Shown here one piece after another: positions 43,113 to 49,718 of a DNA stretch of 49,718 nucleotides. The stretch is taken from contig JBHHZE010000026.1 in the NCBI GenBank assembly GCA_046757925.1, positions 1-49,718 of the forward strand, in the 5' to 3' direction. Each line of letters starts with the position of its first letter. Position 1 is the first letter of the stretch. The DNA comes from JAZDCZ01 sp046757925. Lineage in GTDB: Bacteria > Gemmatimonadota > Gemmatimonadetes > Gemmatimonadales > GWC2-71-9. The notes beneath the pieces are model-generated. The model saw nothing but the letters and a program-made list of their open reading frames with translations, was not told the DNA's origin and did not search any database. Made by a program: the position numbers and the translations under genes.

Positions 43113-43616
43113 TCACGGTGTCTCGGGGGGCATGAAGGAAGCGTGAAATTTCTCTGAAGGGACAGCTGGTGGGGCTCCTCGGAAAGTGCCGTCATTGCCA
43201 GCCGTGTCCTGGATGCACTCACGGCTATGCAGCTTGCCGCGGTTCATTCCGGGGCATTCACGGGCCTCGTCGGCCCAGCGCTGCGGGTTGCCCACTACGG
43301 ATTGCCAGAACGGCCAAGTACGACACTGCCTCGGTCGGTGAGGGTAGACGGTACATCCAACGGCCGAGTCATATAGGATGCACGAGTGATCTGGCCGGTC
43401 GTTGAGGATCAGGTCGTCGACATTCACGACCTGAGTGTACGATTCCACGAACTGCGCTGGGCTGATGTTCAGATACTCAGCGATCGTACCTGCCTCGTCG
43501 GCGGTAATGCGAACAGTACCTGGTGCTCCTCCACAGCAGTGGCCGCAACGAGTGCATTCGAACCTCAGCCCCTCGTGATACCAAGGCTCTTGGTCTTGCT
43601 TCTGCAACGTTCGCAC
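43113..43616 (-). CDS. YkgJ-family cysteine-cluster protein
   Basis: This 167-residue cytoplasmic protein has FECTRCGHCCGG near the N-terminus (the CxxCxxCC cluster), then DSAVGCTVYPHRPRQCRTWP, the usual YkgJ/CxxCxxCC (UPF0153) pattern that is thought to bind zinc or an iron-sulfur cluster. The domain ends around GKLHSRECI; the last 35 residues have low-complexity composition and may lie beyond the original stop. Function unknown in the family. It shares an operon with the small cysteine protein. Confidence 0.85.
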   Translation of the reverse strand: MRTLQKQDQEPWYHEGLRFECTRCGHCCGGAPGTVRITADEAGTIAEYLNISPAQFVESYTQVVNVDDLILNDRPDHSCILYDSAVGCTVYPHRPRQCRTWPFWQSVVGNPQRWADEARECPGMNRGKLHSRECIQDTAGNDGTFRGAPPAVPSEKFHASFMPPETP

Positions 43617-43742
43617 CTCACAGGGAAGTAGATTACCTTCTGAAAGATACTACGTGTAGCGGCAGCTTTTCGCCGCCACCGCATCTGGCGCAAACGTGCT
43701 CATGCCGTTATTTCCAGGGAGAATACCTCGCGCGAGCGGCCC

Positions 43743-44888
43743 ATGGATGATCGGCCAAGGCAGCAGCAATCGGGTGGTACGGACAAAAAAGTCCCTGCGC
43801 GGGATTCCGTTGGGTCGAGCGAAGAACGTCTACGGGCGCTGTTCGCAGCTGTGCCCGATCTCATCCTCCAGATGGATCGTGAAGGCAGATGCCTCGATTA
43901 CAGCCCCTCTACAGAGTTCACCACGTACGTTCCCGCGGACCGCTTCTTGGGAACCAGGATGCGCGAGCTGATGCCACCTGACGTTGTGTCCGTGATGACG
44001 GAGGCTATAGAGCGGGTTCTCGAGTTCCACACACGCGAAACCGTGGAGTACGAACTGCCCGAAACCAGCGGAGTGCGCTACCGAGAGGCCCGGATTGCAA
44101 GGAGTGGTCCCAACGAGGTGGTTGCGGTAGTACGCGATATCACCGACCGCAAGATTATCGAGAATGCCTTGCGTGCCAGCGAACGCCGGTACCGTCAGCT
44201 GTTCGAGGAGAGCAGAGGTATAAACTGTACTCACGATCTCGACGGCAATTTCTTGACGCTCAATCCCGCGGCCGCCCACTTCATTGGCTATGAGCCGCAT
44301 GAACTCGTGGGGCGCAATCTCGCAGACGTGATCGTGCCGAGCGCGGTCCACCTGCTTCCAGCGTACTTGGAGCGCATCCAAGCCGAGGGCGAGGATAACG
44401 GCATTATACATTTGGTTTCGCGAAGTGGAGAAAAGCGGTACTGGGCGTACCGTAATGTCTTGCGAGAGGATGAAGACAGCGGACCGTACGTCATTGGTCA
44501 CGCCTTGGACGTTACGGATCTGAAACGTGCTGAAAACTCCGCACGCATGTCGCGGGCGCAATGCGACGCGCTCGTGCGCAACCTGCCACTCGCGATGTGT
44601 CAGGTGAGCGTAGAGAGCGAATCAGTTTCAGCTAACCGTCGCTTTCACAAGATGCTCGGTTATGACTCCACAGACGATGCACTGGACTGTAAGCTGTCTG
44701 AAATCGTGCGCGACAGAGACACGTTGGATCGGTTACTCGGGTCGTGCCTCGAAGCCGGAGCGGCCAGTGAAGTGGATATCCCGTGGAGGTGCAAGGACGG
44801 GAGCACCGTCGTCGTTCGTTCGGCGGTCTGGCCCGTGAAGCTCGATGACGGAACGACAGTGTCGGTCGATATAGTTGCGCTTCCATAG
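43743..44888 (+). CDS. PAS-domain protein without a kinase or output domain
   Basis: This 381-residue protein contains three PAS-like domains: about 27-138 (LFAAVPDLILQMDREGRCL to VVAVVRDITDRK), 145-265 (LFEESRGINCTHDLDGNF to VIGHALDVTDLKR) and 272-381. No histidine kinase, GGDEF or other output follows; the frame ends with a TAG just after VSVDIVALP, where relatives normally continue with a kinase linker. It may be a truncated sensor kinase or a PAS-only signalling adapter. There is no transmembrane segment, so it is cytosolic. Confidence 0.75.
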   Translation: MDDRPRQQQSGGTDKKVPARDSVGSSEERLRALFAAVPDLILQMDREGRCLDYSPSTEFTTYVPADRFLGTRMRELMPPDVVSVMTEAIERVLEFHTRETVEYELPETSGVRYREARIARSGPNEVVAVVRDITDRKIIENALRASERRYRQLFEESRGINCTHDLDGNFLTLNPAAAHFIGYEPHELVGRNLADVIVPSAVHLLPAYLERIQAEGEDNGIIHLVSRSGEKRYWAYRNVLREDEDSGPYVIGHALDVTDLKRAENSARMSRAQCDALVRNLPLAMCQVSVESESVSANRRFHKMLGYDSTDDALDCKLSEIVRDRDTLDRLLGSCLEAGAASEVDIPWRCKDGSTVVVRSAVWPVKLDDGTTVSVDIVALP

Positions 44889-44935
44889 GCATCACAGATG
44901 TCCCTGAGCCAGCATTACTGCCGTAGCAGATTGTA

Positions 44936-45943
44936 TTGACCCCCAATCCCCATATATCGGTCCTTCTTCCGGTCCGCAACGCCGCAGCGACTCTGGATGA
45001 AGCGCTCCAGTCCCTTTCGTCCCAGACTTTTCGAGATTTTGAGATCGTTGCCGTTGACGACGGATCCAGCGACGGTACAGGCGCCCTCCTCGAAGAATGG
45101 TCGTTGCGGGACAAGCGAATAAAGTTCGTTACCAGTTCACCGCGAGGTATAGTGGATGCGCTCAACACAGCGGCGCAACGGGCGCGAGCCGAATTGCTTG
45201 CCCGCATGGATGCCGATGATGTCGCGGCGCCTGACCGATTCGAACTACAGGTCGACTTCATGAATGACAATCCGGATATTGCCGCGTGCGGCACTTGCGT
45301 CAGGTACGTACCACCAGAGGCCGTGCGTGATGGTGCGCGTCGCTACGAAGAGTGGATCAACAGTGTTATCACGTCCAACGACATAGAGCGCGACCTGTTC
45401 GTTGAATGTCCGATTCCGCATCCGAGTCTGATGATCCGCCGTGTTGCCTTCGAGAGCGCGGGAGGGTACCGCAACGTGGGCTGGCCGGAAGATTACGACC
45501 TGATCTTGCGGTTGTGGCAGGGAGGGTGTCGCTTCGGCAAAGTAGACCAGGTCGGTGTCTATTGGAGGGAGCGGCCGGATCGGCTGTCGCGGATCGATGC
45601 ACGCTATAGCCAGGCGGCGTTCCGGCGTTGCAAGGCTCATTTCATAAGGGACAGGCTTGGGGGCAGGCAAGTAGCGATTTGCGGTGCGGGGCCGGTGGGG
45701 AAGTCCTTTGCGCTTGCGCTTCAGGAACTGGGTTGTGAGATTGCCGCGTTCGTTGATTTCGATCCTCGCAAGATTGGTCAGATGATCCATGGAGCACCCG
45801 TGATCCATCCATCGCGTGTCGAAACGTTGAGAGGCTGCTACGCGGTCGCGGCGGTGGGATCCGCCGATGCACGGCAATCGATTCGTGCGATGCTGCACGA
45901 TGCCGGGTGGACCGAGCCTGACGACTGCTGTGCGGTAGCATAG
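44936..45943 (+). CDS. Family 2 glycosyltransferase with C-terminal Rossmann-like domain
   Basis: Residues 1 to about 230 are a GT2 domain: ISVLLPVRNAAATLDEAL, VDDGSSDGT, MDADDVA with the metal site, an ED pair in WPEDYDL and WRERPDRLSR at the end. The remaining 100 residues begin QVAICGAGPVGKSFALAL, a nucleotide-binding fold start, with FVDFDPRKIGQMIHGAPV as in sugar O-acyltransferase PglD-like N-termini. It may transfer a sugar to a surface glycan. The start is a TTG because no ATG or GTG lies close to the domain start. The stop is three bases before the ABC transporter binding-protein gene. Confidence 0.82.
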   Translation: MTPNPHISVLLPVRNAAATLDEALQSLSSQTFRDFEIVAVDDGSSDGTGALLEEWSLRDKRIKFVTSSPRGIVDALNTAAQRARAELLARMDADDVAAPDRFELQVDFMNDNPDIAACGTCVRYVPPEAVRDGARRYEEWINSVITSNDIERDLFVECPIPHPSLMIRRVAFESAGGYRNVGWPEDYDLILRLWQGGCRFGKVDQVGVYWRERPDRLSRIDARYSQAAFRRCKAHFIRDRLGGRQVAICGAGPVGKSFALALQELGCEIAAFVDFDPRKIGQMIHGAPVIHPSRVETLRGCYAVAAVGSADARQSIRAMLHDAGWTEPDDCCAVA

Positions 45944-45945
45944 CA

Positions 45946-47463
45946 ATGCGCGGCTTGGTGCTCTTGGTCGGGGCGTTGGTTGCCTGCCAACCGGAGTCGG
46001 ACCATGGCACCGTTCGGGTAGGGACCGACGTTGACGCCGAATCACTCGATCCACGTCTTACCAGCAATACCACAGGCTCGCGTGTCACCGATCTCCTGTA
46101 CGACGGACTCCTGCAACTCGACACAATGCTCGAACCCGTACCCAACCTTGCCAGATCGTGGGAACATCCCGACTCAGTGACGTGGGTGTTCCATCTGCGT
46201 GACGGTGTACGGTTCCACAACGGTTCTAGTCTGACGGCAAGTGATGTGGTTTACACGTTTGAGACTATTGTGGATCCGCAACTGCGGTCGCCGGTGCGTA
46301 CCCTGTATGCCCCCATAGACAAGGTGGAGGCACCGGACGACACGACTGTCGAGTTCACGTTGTCCCATCCATACGCGGCATTTCTCAAATATCTGGATCT
46401 GGGGATAGTTCCCAAGAACCTGTTGCTCGAAGGACATAATCTGAGCCGCCAACCGGTCGGGAGCGGCCCGTACGGTCTATCAGGTTGGAACAAGGGCAGC
46501 AAGATCACGTTGGTTGCAAACGAGCACTACTGGAAGGGAAAGCCGAACGTACCGAACATCGAGATTGTTCTCGTGGCAGACAATACGGCTCGAGCACAGT
46601 CGTTCGAGGCTGGAGATCTCGATCTCATCCAGTCCCCGCTGGCCCCACCGGACGTCGAGCGCCTGGCTGCCGATACGCGGTTTTCCGGAGAGACAACCGT
46701 TGGGATCGCCATTACCTATCTCAACTTCAACACCGCGGTGCCGGTGTTGAACGATCCACGCATGCGACGTGCTCTTGCCATGCTGGTCGATCAGAAAACG
46801 ATCGTGGGGGAAATCTACCAGAACATGGACCGCCCGGCGACGTCGATCTTCCCGCCCAGTTCCTGGGCACACACCGACGATGTCCGGCAACCGCAGTACG
46901 ATCCGGAGCGGGCACGACGCATTCTCGGGCAAATGGGATGGCACGATTCCGATAACGATGGCTTTCTGGATAAGAACGGCAAGAAACTCACCGTGCGTCT
47001 TGGCACACACAGCGAAGATGTGAATCGGGTTCAGACAATCGAGTTCCTGCAACACTCGTTTGCCGAAAGTGGTGTCGATGTGCGAGTTGAGATTTCCGAT
47101 TGGGCGTCTTTTTCGGCGCGGCGCAACGCAGGCGACTACGAGATCATCCTGCTGGGTTGGACGCAGATTGTAGACCCGGACCGCGTAACATTCGAGCAAC
47201 TGCATTCGAGCGGCGGCCTAAACTGGGGCAAGTTCGCGAACGCGACATTGGATTCACTGCTCGAGCGGGGCAGATCGTCAGAACGACATGCGGATCGTGT
47301 CGCTGCCTATCACGCCGCAGCACGGTTGATCGCCAGCCAAGTGCCGTACTACATAATCTCATACCAAGGATATCAGGTATTCTATGATTCGCGGATTCGT
47401 GGCTTTGAGCCAAACCCGCGCGGCAGGCTTCGAAGCCTGGCGAGATCTACCATCGTCAACTAA
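45946..47463 (+). CDS. Peptide ABC transporter substrate-binding lipoprotein (SBP_bac_5)
   Basis: This 505-residue protein is a family 5 solute-binding protein that delivers peptides, or sometimes nickel or sugars, to an ABC importer. The signal ends in a lipobox LVACQ. Motifs: VGTDVDAESLDPRLTS, PNLARSWE, FHLRDGVRFHNGSSLTASDV with the typical signature, and VGSGPYGLSGW. Ligand residues cannot be read reliably. It is followed by two permease genes on the same strand, so it forms an importer of the Dpp/Opp type. No ATPase gene is seen in the window; it may lie beyond the end or elsewhere. Confidence 0.92.
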   Translation: MRGLVLLVGALVACQPESDHGTVRVGTDVDAESLDPRLTSNTTGSRVTDLLYDGLLQLDTMLEPVPNLARSWEHPDSVTWVFHLRDGVRFHNGSSLTASDVVYTFETIVDPQLRSPVRTLYAPIDKVEAPDDTTVEFTLSHPYAAFLKYLDLGIVPKNLLLEGHNLSRQPVGSGPYGLSGWNKGSKITLVANEHYWKGKPNVPNIEIVLVADNTARAQSFEAGDLDLIQSPLAPPDVERLAADTRFSGETTVGIAITYLNFNTAVPVLNDPRMRRALAMLVDQKTIVGEIYQNMDRPATSIFPPSSWAHTDDVRQPQYDPERARRILGQMGWHDSDNDGFLDKNGKKLTVRLGTHSEDVNRVQTIEFLQHSFAESGVDVRVEISDWASFSARRNAGDYEIILLGWTQIVDPDRVTFEQLHSSGGLNWGKFANATLDSLLERGRSSERHADRVAAYHAAARLIASQVPYYIISYQGYQVFYDSRIRGFEPNPRGRLRSLARSTIVN

Positions 47464-47481
47464 CGTCCGTCTCTACACATC

Positions 47482-48462
47482 ATGCTATCGTACGCGGCGA
47501 GGCGAGTCCTACTGATAATTCCGCTCCTCGCGGGAATCTTGGTGGTTGTGTTCGGCCTCATGCAATTGATCCCGGGAGATCCTGCCCTCATGCTGCTGGG
47601 GCAAGATGCCACACCCCAAGCCGTGGCGGAACTTCGCAGCACGTTGGGACTGGATCGGCCGCTGCCGGTGCGATTCGTGAGCTACTTCACCAATGTGGCA
47701 CGGGGAGACTTGGGCGAATCGATCTTTCGCCACGAGCCGGTCATCACATCCATCGCAAGCCGGCTGGCGGCAACAGCCGAAGTGGCTGCGGTGGCGCTCG
47801 CAATAGCGATCGTGCTGGGATTCCTGCTTGGCATTGTGGCCGCTCTCAAGCGCGGCACGGCCGCCGACCTGCTCGGCATGCTGTTCGCACAACTGGGCGT
47901 ATCGATGCCGGTCTTCTGGCTCGGCATTCTCCTCATGTTCTGGTTCGCCGTCCGACTGGACTGGTTACCCGCGGTGGGGCGGGGTGCACCGCTGGTCCCG
48001 GCGTTGGGTGCCGCTCTAGTAGGAAGACCGCAAGCGTTAGTCGACTCCTTGCGGCACATAGCACTGCCTGCGCTCGCACTCGGGTTGGGTAGCGCAGCGG
48101 TTATGAGTCGTGTGGTTAGATCGTCGATGCTGGAAACGTTGCACCAAAACTTCATCCGCACCGCGAACGCGAAGGGGGTCTCCCGGCCAAGCGTTGTGCT
48201 CAAACATGCCTTGCGAAACGCGCTCCTACCGGTCGTCAATATCATTGGGCTGAGATTCGGCGCACTACTGGGTGGTGCGGTGTTGACGGAAAGTATCTTC
48301 GGGTGGCCGGGGTTGGGACAGCTCGCGGTCACCGCGATATCCCAGCGCGATATTCCCCTGGTGCAGGGCCTCATTCTGGTCTTCGCCCTGATGTTCGCCG
48401 CCGTCAATCTGGCGGTCGACTTGCTGAACGCGGCGCTGGACCCAAGAGTCCGGCTGGAGTAG
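47482..48462 (+). CDS. Peptide ABC transporter permease, DppB-like
   Basis: This 326-residue inner-membrane protein has six hydrophobic helices. The DppB/OppB N-terminus (LIIPLLAGILVVVFGLMQLI) and LIPGDPALMLLGQDA, LGLDRPLPVRF and the coupling-loop EAA motif (RTANAKGVSRPSVVLKHALRNALLPVV) are all present. It pairs with the next gene to form the channel. The gap to the binding-protein gene is 18 bases. Confidence 0.94.
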   Translation: MLSYAARRVLLIIPLLAGILVVVFGLMQLIPGDPALMLLGQDATPQAVAELRSTLGLDRPLPVRFVSYFTNVARGDLGESIFRHEPVITSIASRLAATAEVAAVALAIAIVLGFLLGIVAALKRGTAADLLGMLFAQLGVSMPVFWLGILLMFWFAVRLDWLPAVGRGAPLVPALGAALVGRPQALVDSLRHIALPALALGLGSAAVMSRVVRSSMLETLHQNFIRTANAKGVSRPSVVLKHALRNALLPVVNIIGLRFGALLGGAVLTESIFGWPGLGQLAVTAISQRDIPLVQGLILVFALMFAAVNLAVDLLNAALDPRVRLE

Positions 48463-48468
48463 GTGCCG

Positions 48469-49293
48469 ATGACGAGTTCGAAGTATTCCCATGTACCGCT
48501 CGCGCTCGGTGCCACCATTGTGCTCGGCATGAGTGGTATTGCGCTGCTGGCTCCCGCTCTCACCTCTCACGGTTTCGAGCAGATGGACATGGCGAATCGC
48601 CTAGCAGGGCCCAGTCTAAGCCACGTGTTGGGGACCGACAATTTCGGCCGTGACCTGTGGACCCGCATGGCGTTTGGTGCCAGGGTCTCGCTCACGATCG
48701 GGCTGGTTTCGGTGAGTGTGGCCGTCATGGTCGGCACGCTGGTCGGTCTCGTTGCCGGCTACTATCGGGGGTGGCTCGACTTGGTGCTCATGCGCTTTGT
48801 GGATCTGTTCCTGGGTTTCCCCCCTATCATTCTGGCGATCGCGCTGGTTGCCGTGCTGGGTCCCGGGACCGTCAACGTCACGATTGCCTTGGCAGCGGTG
48901 TTCTGGACTCAATACGCACGGGTGGTACGCGCGGTGACGTTGGTGGAATCGGAGCGCGAGTACGTCGTGGCGGCCAAGGCCGCCGGCTTCCCGCCGGTCC
49001 GCATCCTGTTGCGTCACGTCTTGCCAGGTTCTATCGGCCCGGTAATCGTGCTGGCGACACTCGGCATCGGAACGGCGATCGTCGCCGAGTCAGGACTCTC
49101 GTTCTTGGGATTCGGTGTGCAACCTCCCACGCCGACCTGGGGCTGGACGTTGGCGTACGGCATGAGGTTCCTGAGATCTCACGCGTGGCTGTCGACGGTA
49201 CCCGGGCTGTTCATAATGATCACGGTGTTGGGATTCAATTTGTTCGGTGACGGATTGCGTGACATGTTGGATCCGAGGGGAGTGTCCAAGTGA
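48469..49293 (+). CDS. Peptide ABC transporter permease, DppC-like
   Basis: This protein of about 274 residues is the second permease of the importer. LGTDNFGRDLWTRMAFGAR and VSLTIGLVSVSVAVMVG are typical of DppC, and the EAA coupling loop is AAKAAGFPPVRILLRHVLPG. The stop of the upstream permease gene is right before; ATG 48469 is preferred over the GTG at 48463. The stop overlaps the next gene start (GTGA at 49290). Confidence 0.94.
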   Translation: MTSSKYSHVPLALGATIVLGMSGIALLAPALTSHGFEQMDMANRLAGPSLSHVLGTDNFGRDLWTRMAFGARVSLTIGLVSVSVAVMVGTLVGLVAGYYRGWLDLVLMRFVDLFLGFPPIILAIALVAVLGPGTVNVTIALAAVFWTQYARVVRAVTLVESEREYVVAAKAAGFPPVRILLRHVLPGSIGPVIVLATLGIGTAIVAESGLSFLGFGVQPPTPTWGWTLAYGMRFLRSHAWLSTVPGLFIMITVLGFNLFGDGLRDMLDPRGVSK

Positions 49294-49718
49294 AAGACGA
49301 CGTGCGACGAGTCCCGGTAGCCAGGTTGGCAAACGGAGGGGAGATCGCGCTGGTGCTACATGACGTGGTGGGCGGCCTGGGCGATGGACCGACCGTCGGC
49401 ATCTGTGCGGCGATCCACGGCAACGAACCCACCGGCACCAAGATCGTAATCGATGTCGCGCGGCAGTTGGCCGATCTCGATTTCCGCGGTCGCCTGTTGC
49501 TCCTGCCGGTGGCGAACCCTCCAGCCTTCCAGGCCAATAGCCGGCATACCCCAATAGACGATCTCAACTTGAACCGCGTTTTCCCGGGCAATCCCGACGG
49601 CTGGTTCACCGAGCAGTTGGCCCACACGATCACCGACCAGTTTTTGAACGAGATCGACGTTCTTATCGATCTCCATTCCGGCGGTACGGTGGGGATGTTT
49701 CTGCCCTGCGTCTTCGTC
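49290..49718 (+). CDS. Succinylglutamate desuccinylase/aspartoacylase-type M14 protein, partial
   Basis: The frame from the GTG at 49290, which overlaps the permease stop, runs to the window end without a stop (143 codons). It contains CAAIHGNEPTGTK with the zinc motif HxxE, LLLLPVANPPAFQANSR, DDLNLNRVFPG and DVLIDLHSGG with the third zinc ligand, as in the AstE/aspartoacylase branch of M14. These enzymes cleave N-acyl or related amide bonds. Being coupled to a peptide-type importer, it may process the imported substrate (inference). The C-terminal part is missing, so the subfamily is uncertain. Confidence 0.85.
   Translation, partial: MKDDVRRVPVARLANGGEIALVLHDVVGGLGDGPTVGICAAIHGNEPTGTKIVIDVARQLADLDFRGRLLLLPVANPPAFQANSRHTPIDDLNLNRVFPGNPDGWFTEQLAHTITDQFLNEIDVLIDLHSGGTVGMFLPCVFV

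Overview
The window looks like chromosomal DNA of a free-living Gram-negative bacterium, most plausibly Gemmatimonadota or a close relative. This is an inference from protein style: many secreted or lipoprotein hydrolases, a Ser/Thr kinase with the GAGGMA..VYLA wording common in that phylum, beta-propeller lipoproteins, Asp-box proteins and a HEAT-cyclophilin protein. Base composition is moderately GC-rich by eye. I saw no rRNA, tRNA, CRISPR array, phage or insertion sequence.

Layout. 1-2160: a decayed amidohydrolase and a serine beta-lactamase-like lipoprotein. 2236-6212 (minus): a two-component cluster of response regulator, membrane histidine kinase, response regulator and hybrid kinase; the membrane kinase is cut by an in-frame amber codon. 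6376-9344 (minus): a secreted cytochrome c / copper-monooxygenase-like protein and two exported proteins. 9456-15430 (plus): an M14 carboxypeptidase, a large metzincin-type metalloprotease and a POT peptide transporter, which together suggest extracellular peptide degradation and uptake. 15452-18778: two glycosyltransferases and an EAL phosphodiesterase with only the stump of a GGDEF domain. 18916-26251: the histidine operon. 26292-37027: a frameshifted propeller lipoprotein, a two-domain amidohydrolase, an alpha/beta hydrolase, RidA, HEAT-cyclophilin, a cytochrome P460-like protein and a 1028-residue Asp-box protein. 37230-44888: a conserved unknown, a broken gene, tryptophanase, a Ser/Thr kinase with an internal deletion, a second M14 carboxypeptidase, two cysteine-rich proteins and a PAS-only sensor. 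44936-end: a glycosyltransferase followed by a peptide-type ABC importer and a deacylase/carboxypeptidase-like gene cut by the window edge.

The standout is the histidine operon. Six genes (hisG, hisC-HAD, hisB, hisHF, hisA-I-E, hisD), every junction a 4-base ATGA or GTGA overlap, appear to encode the whole pathway from PRPP and ATP to histidine. Three genes are fusions: HisC with a HAD phosphatase that can supply the otherwise missing histinol-phosphate phosphatase step, HisH with HisF as in eukaryotic HIS7, and HisA with HisI and HisE. Upstream lie a promoter, a short reading frame with five His codons out of twelve, an intrinsic terminator and a competing antiterminator pairing. This is a textbook layout for transcription attenuation by ribosome stalling at His codons.

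A second theme is gene decay. At least four loci are clearly broken and two more are doubtful: internal deletions with recognisable 5' and 3' ends, single-base frameshifts, a premature amber codon and truncated multidomain proteins. Some single-base events could be assembly errors; the internal deletions are harder to explain that way.
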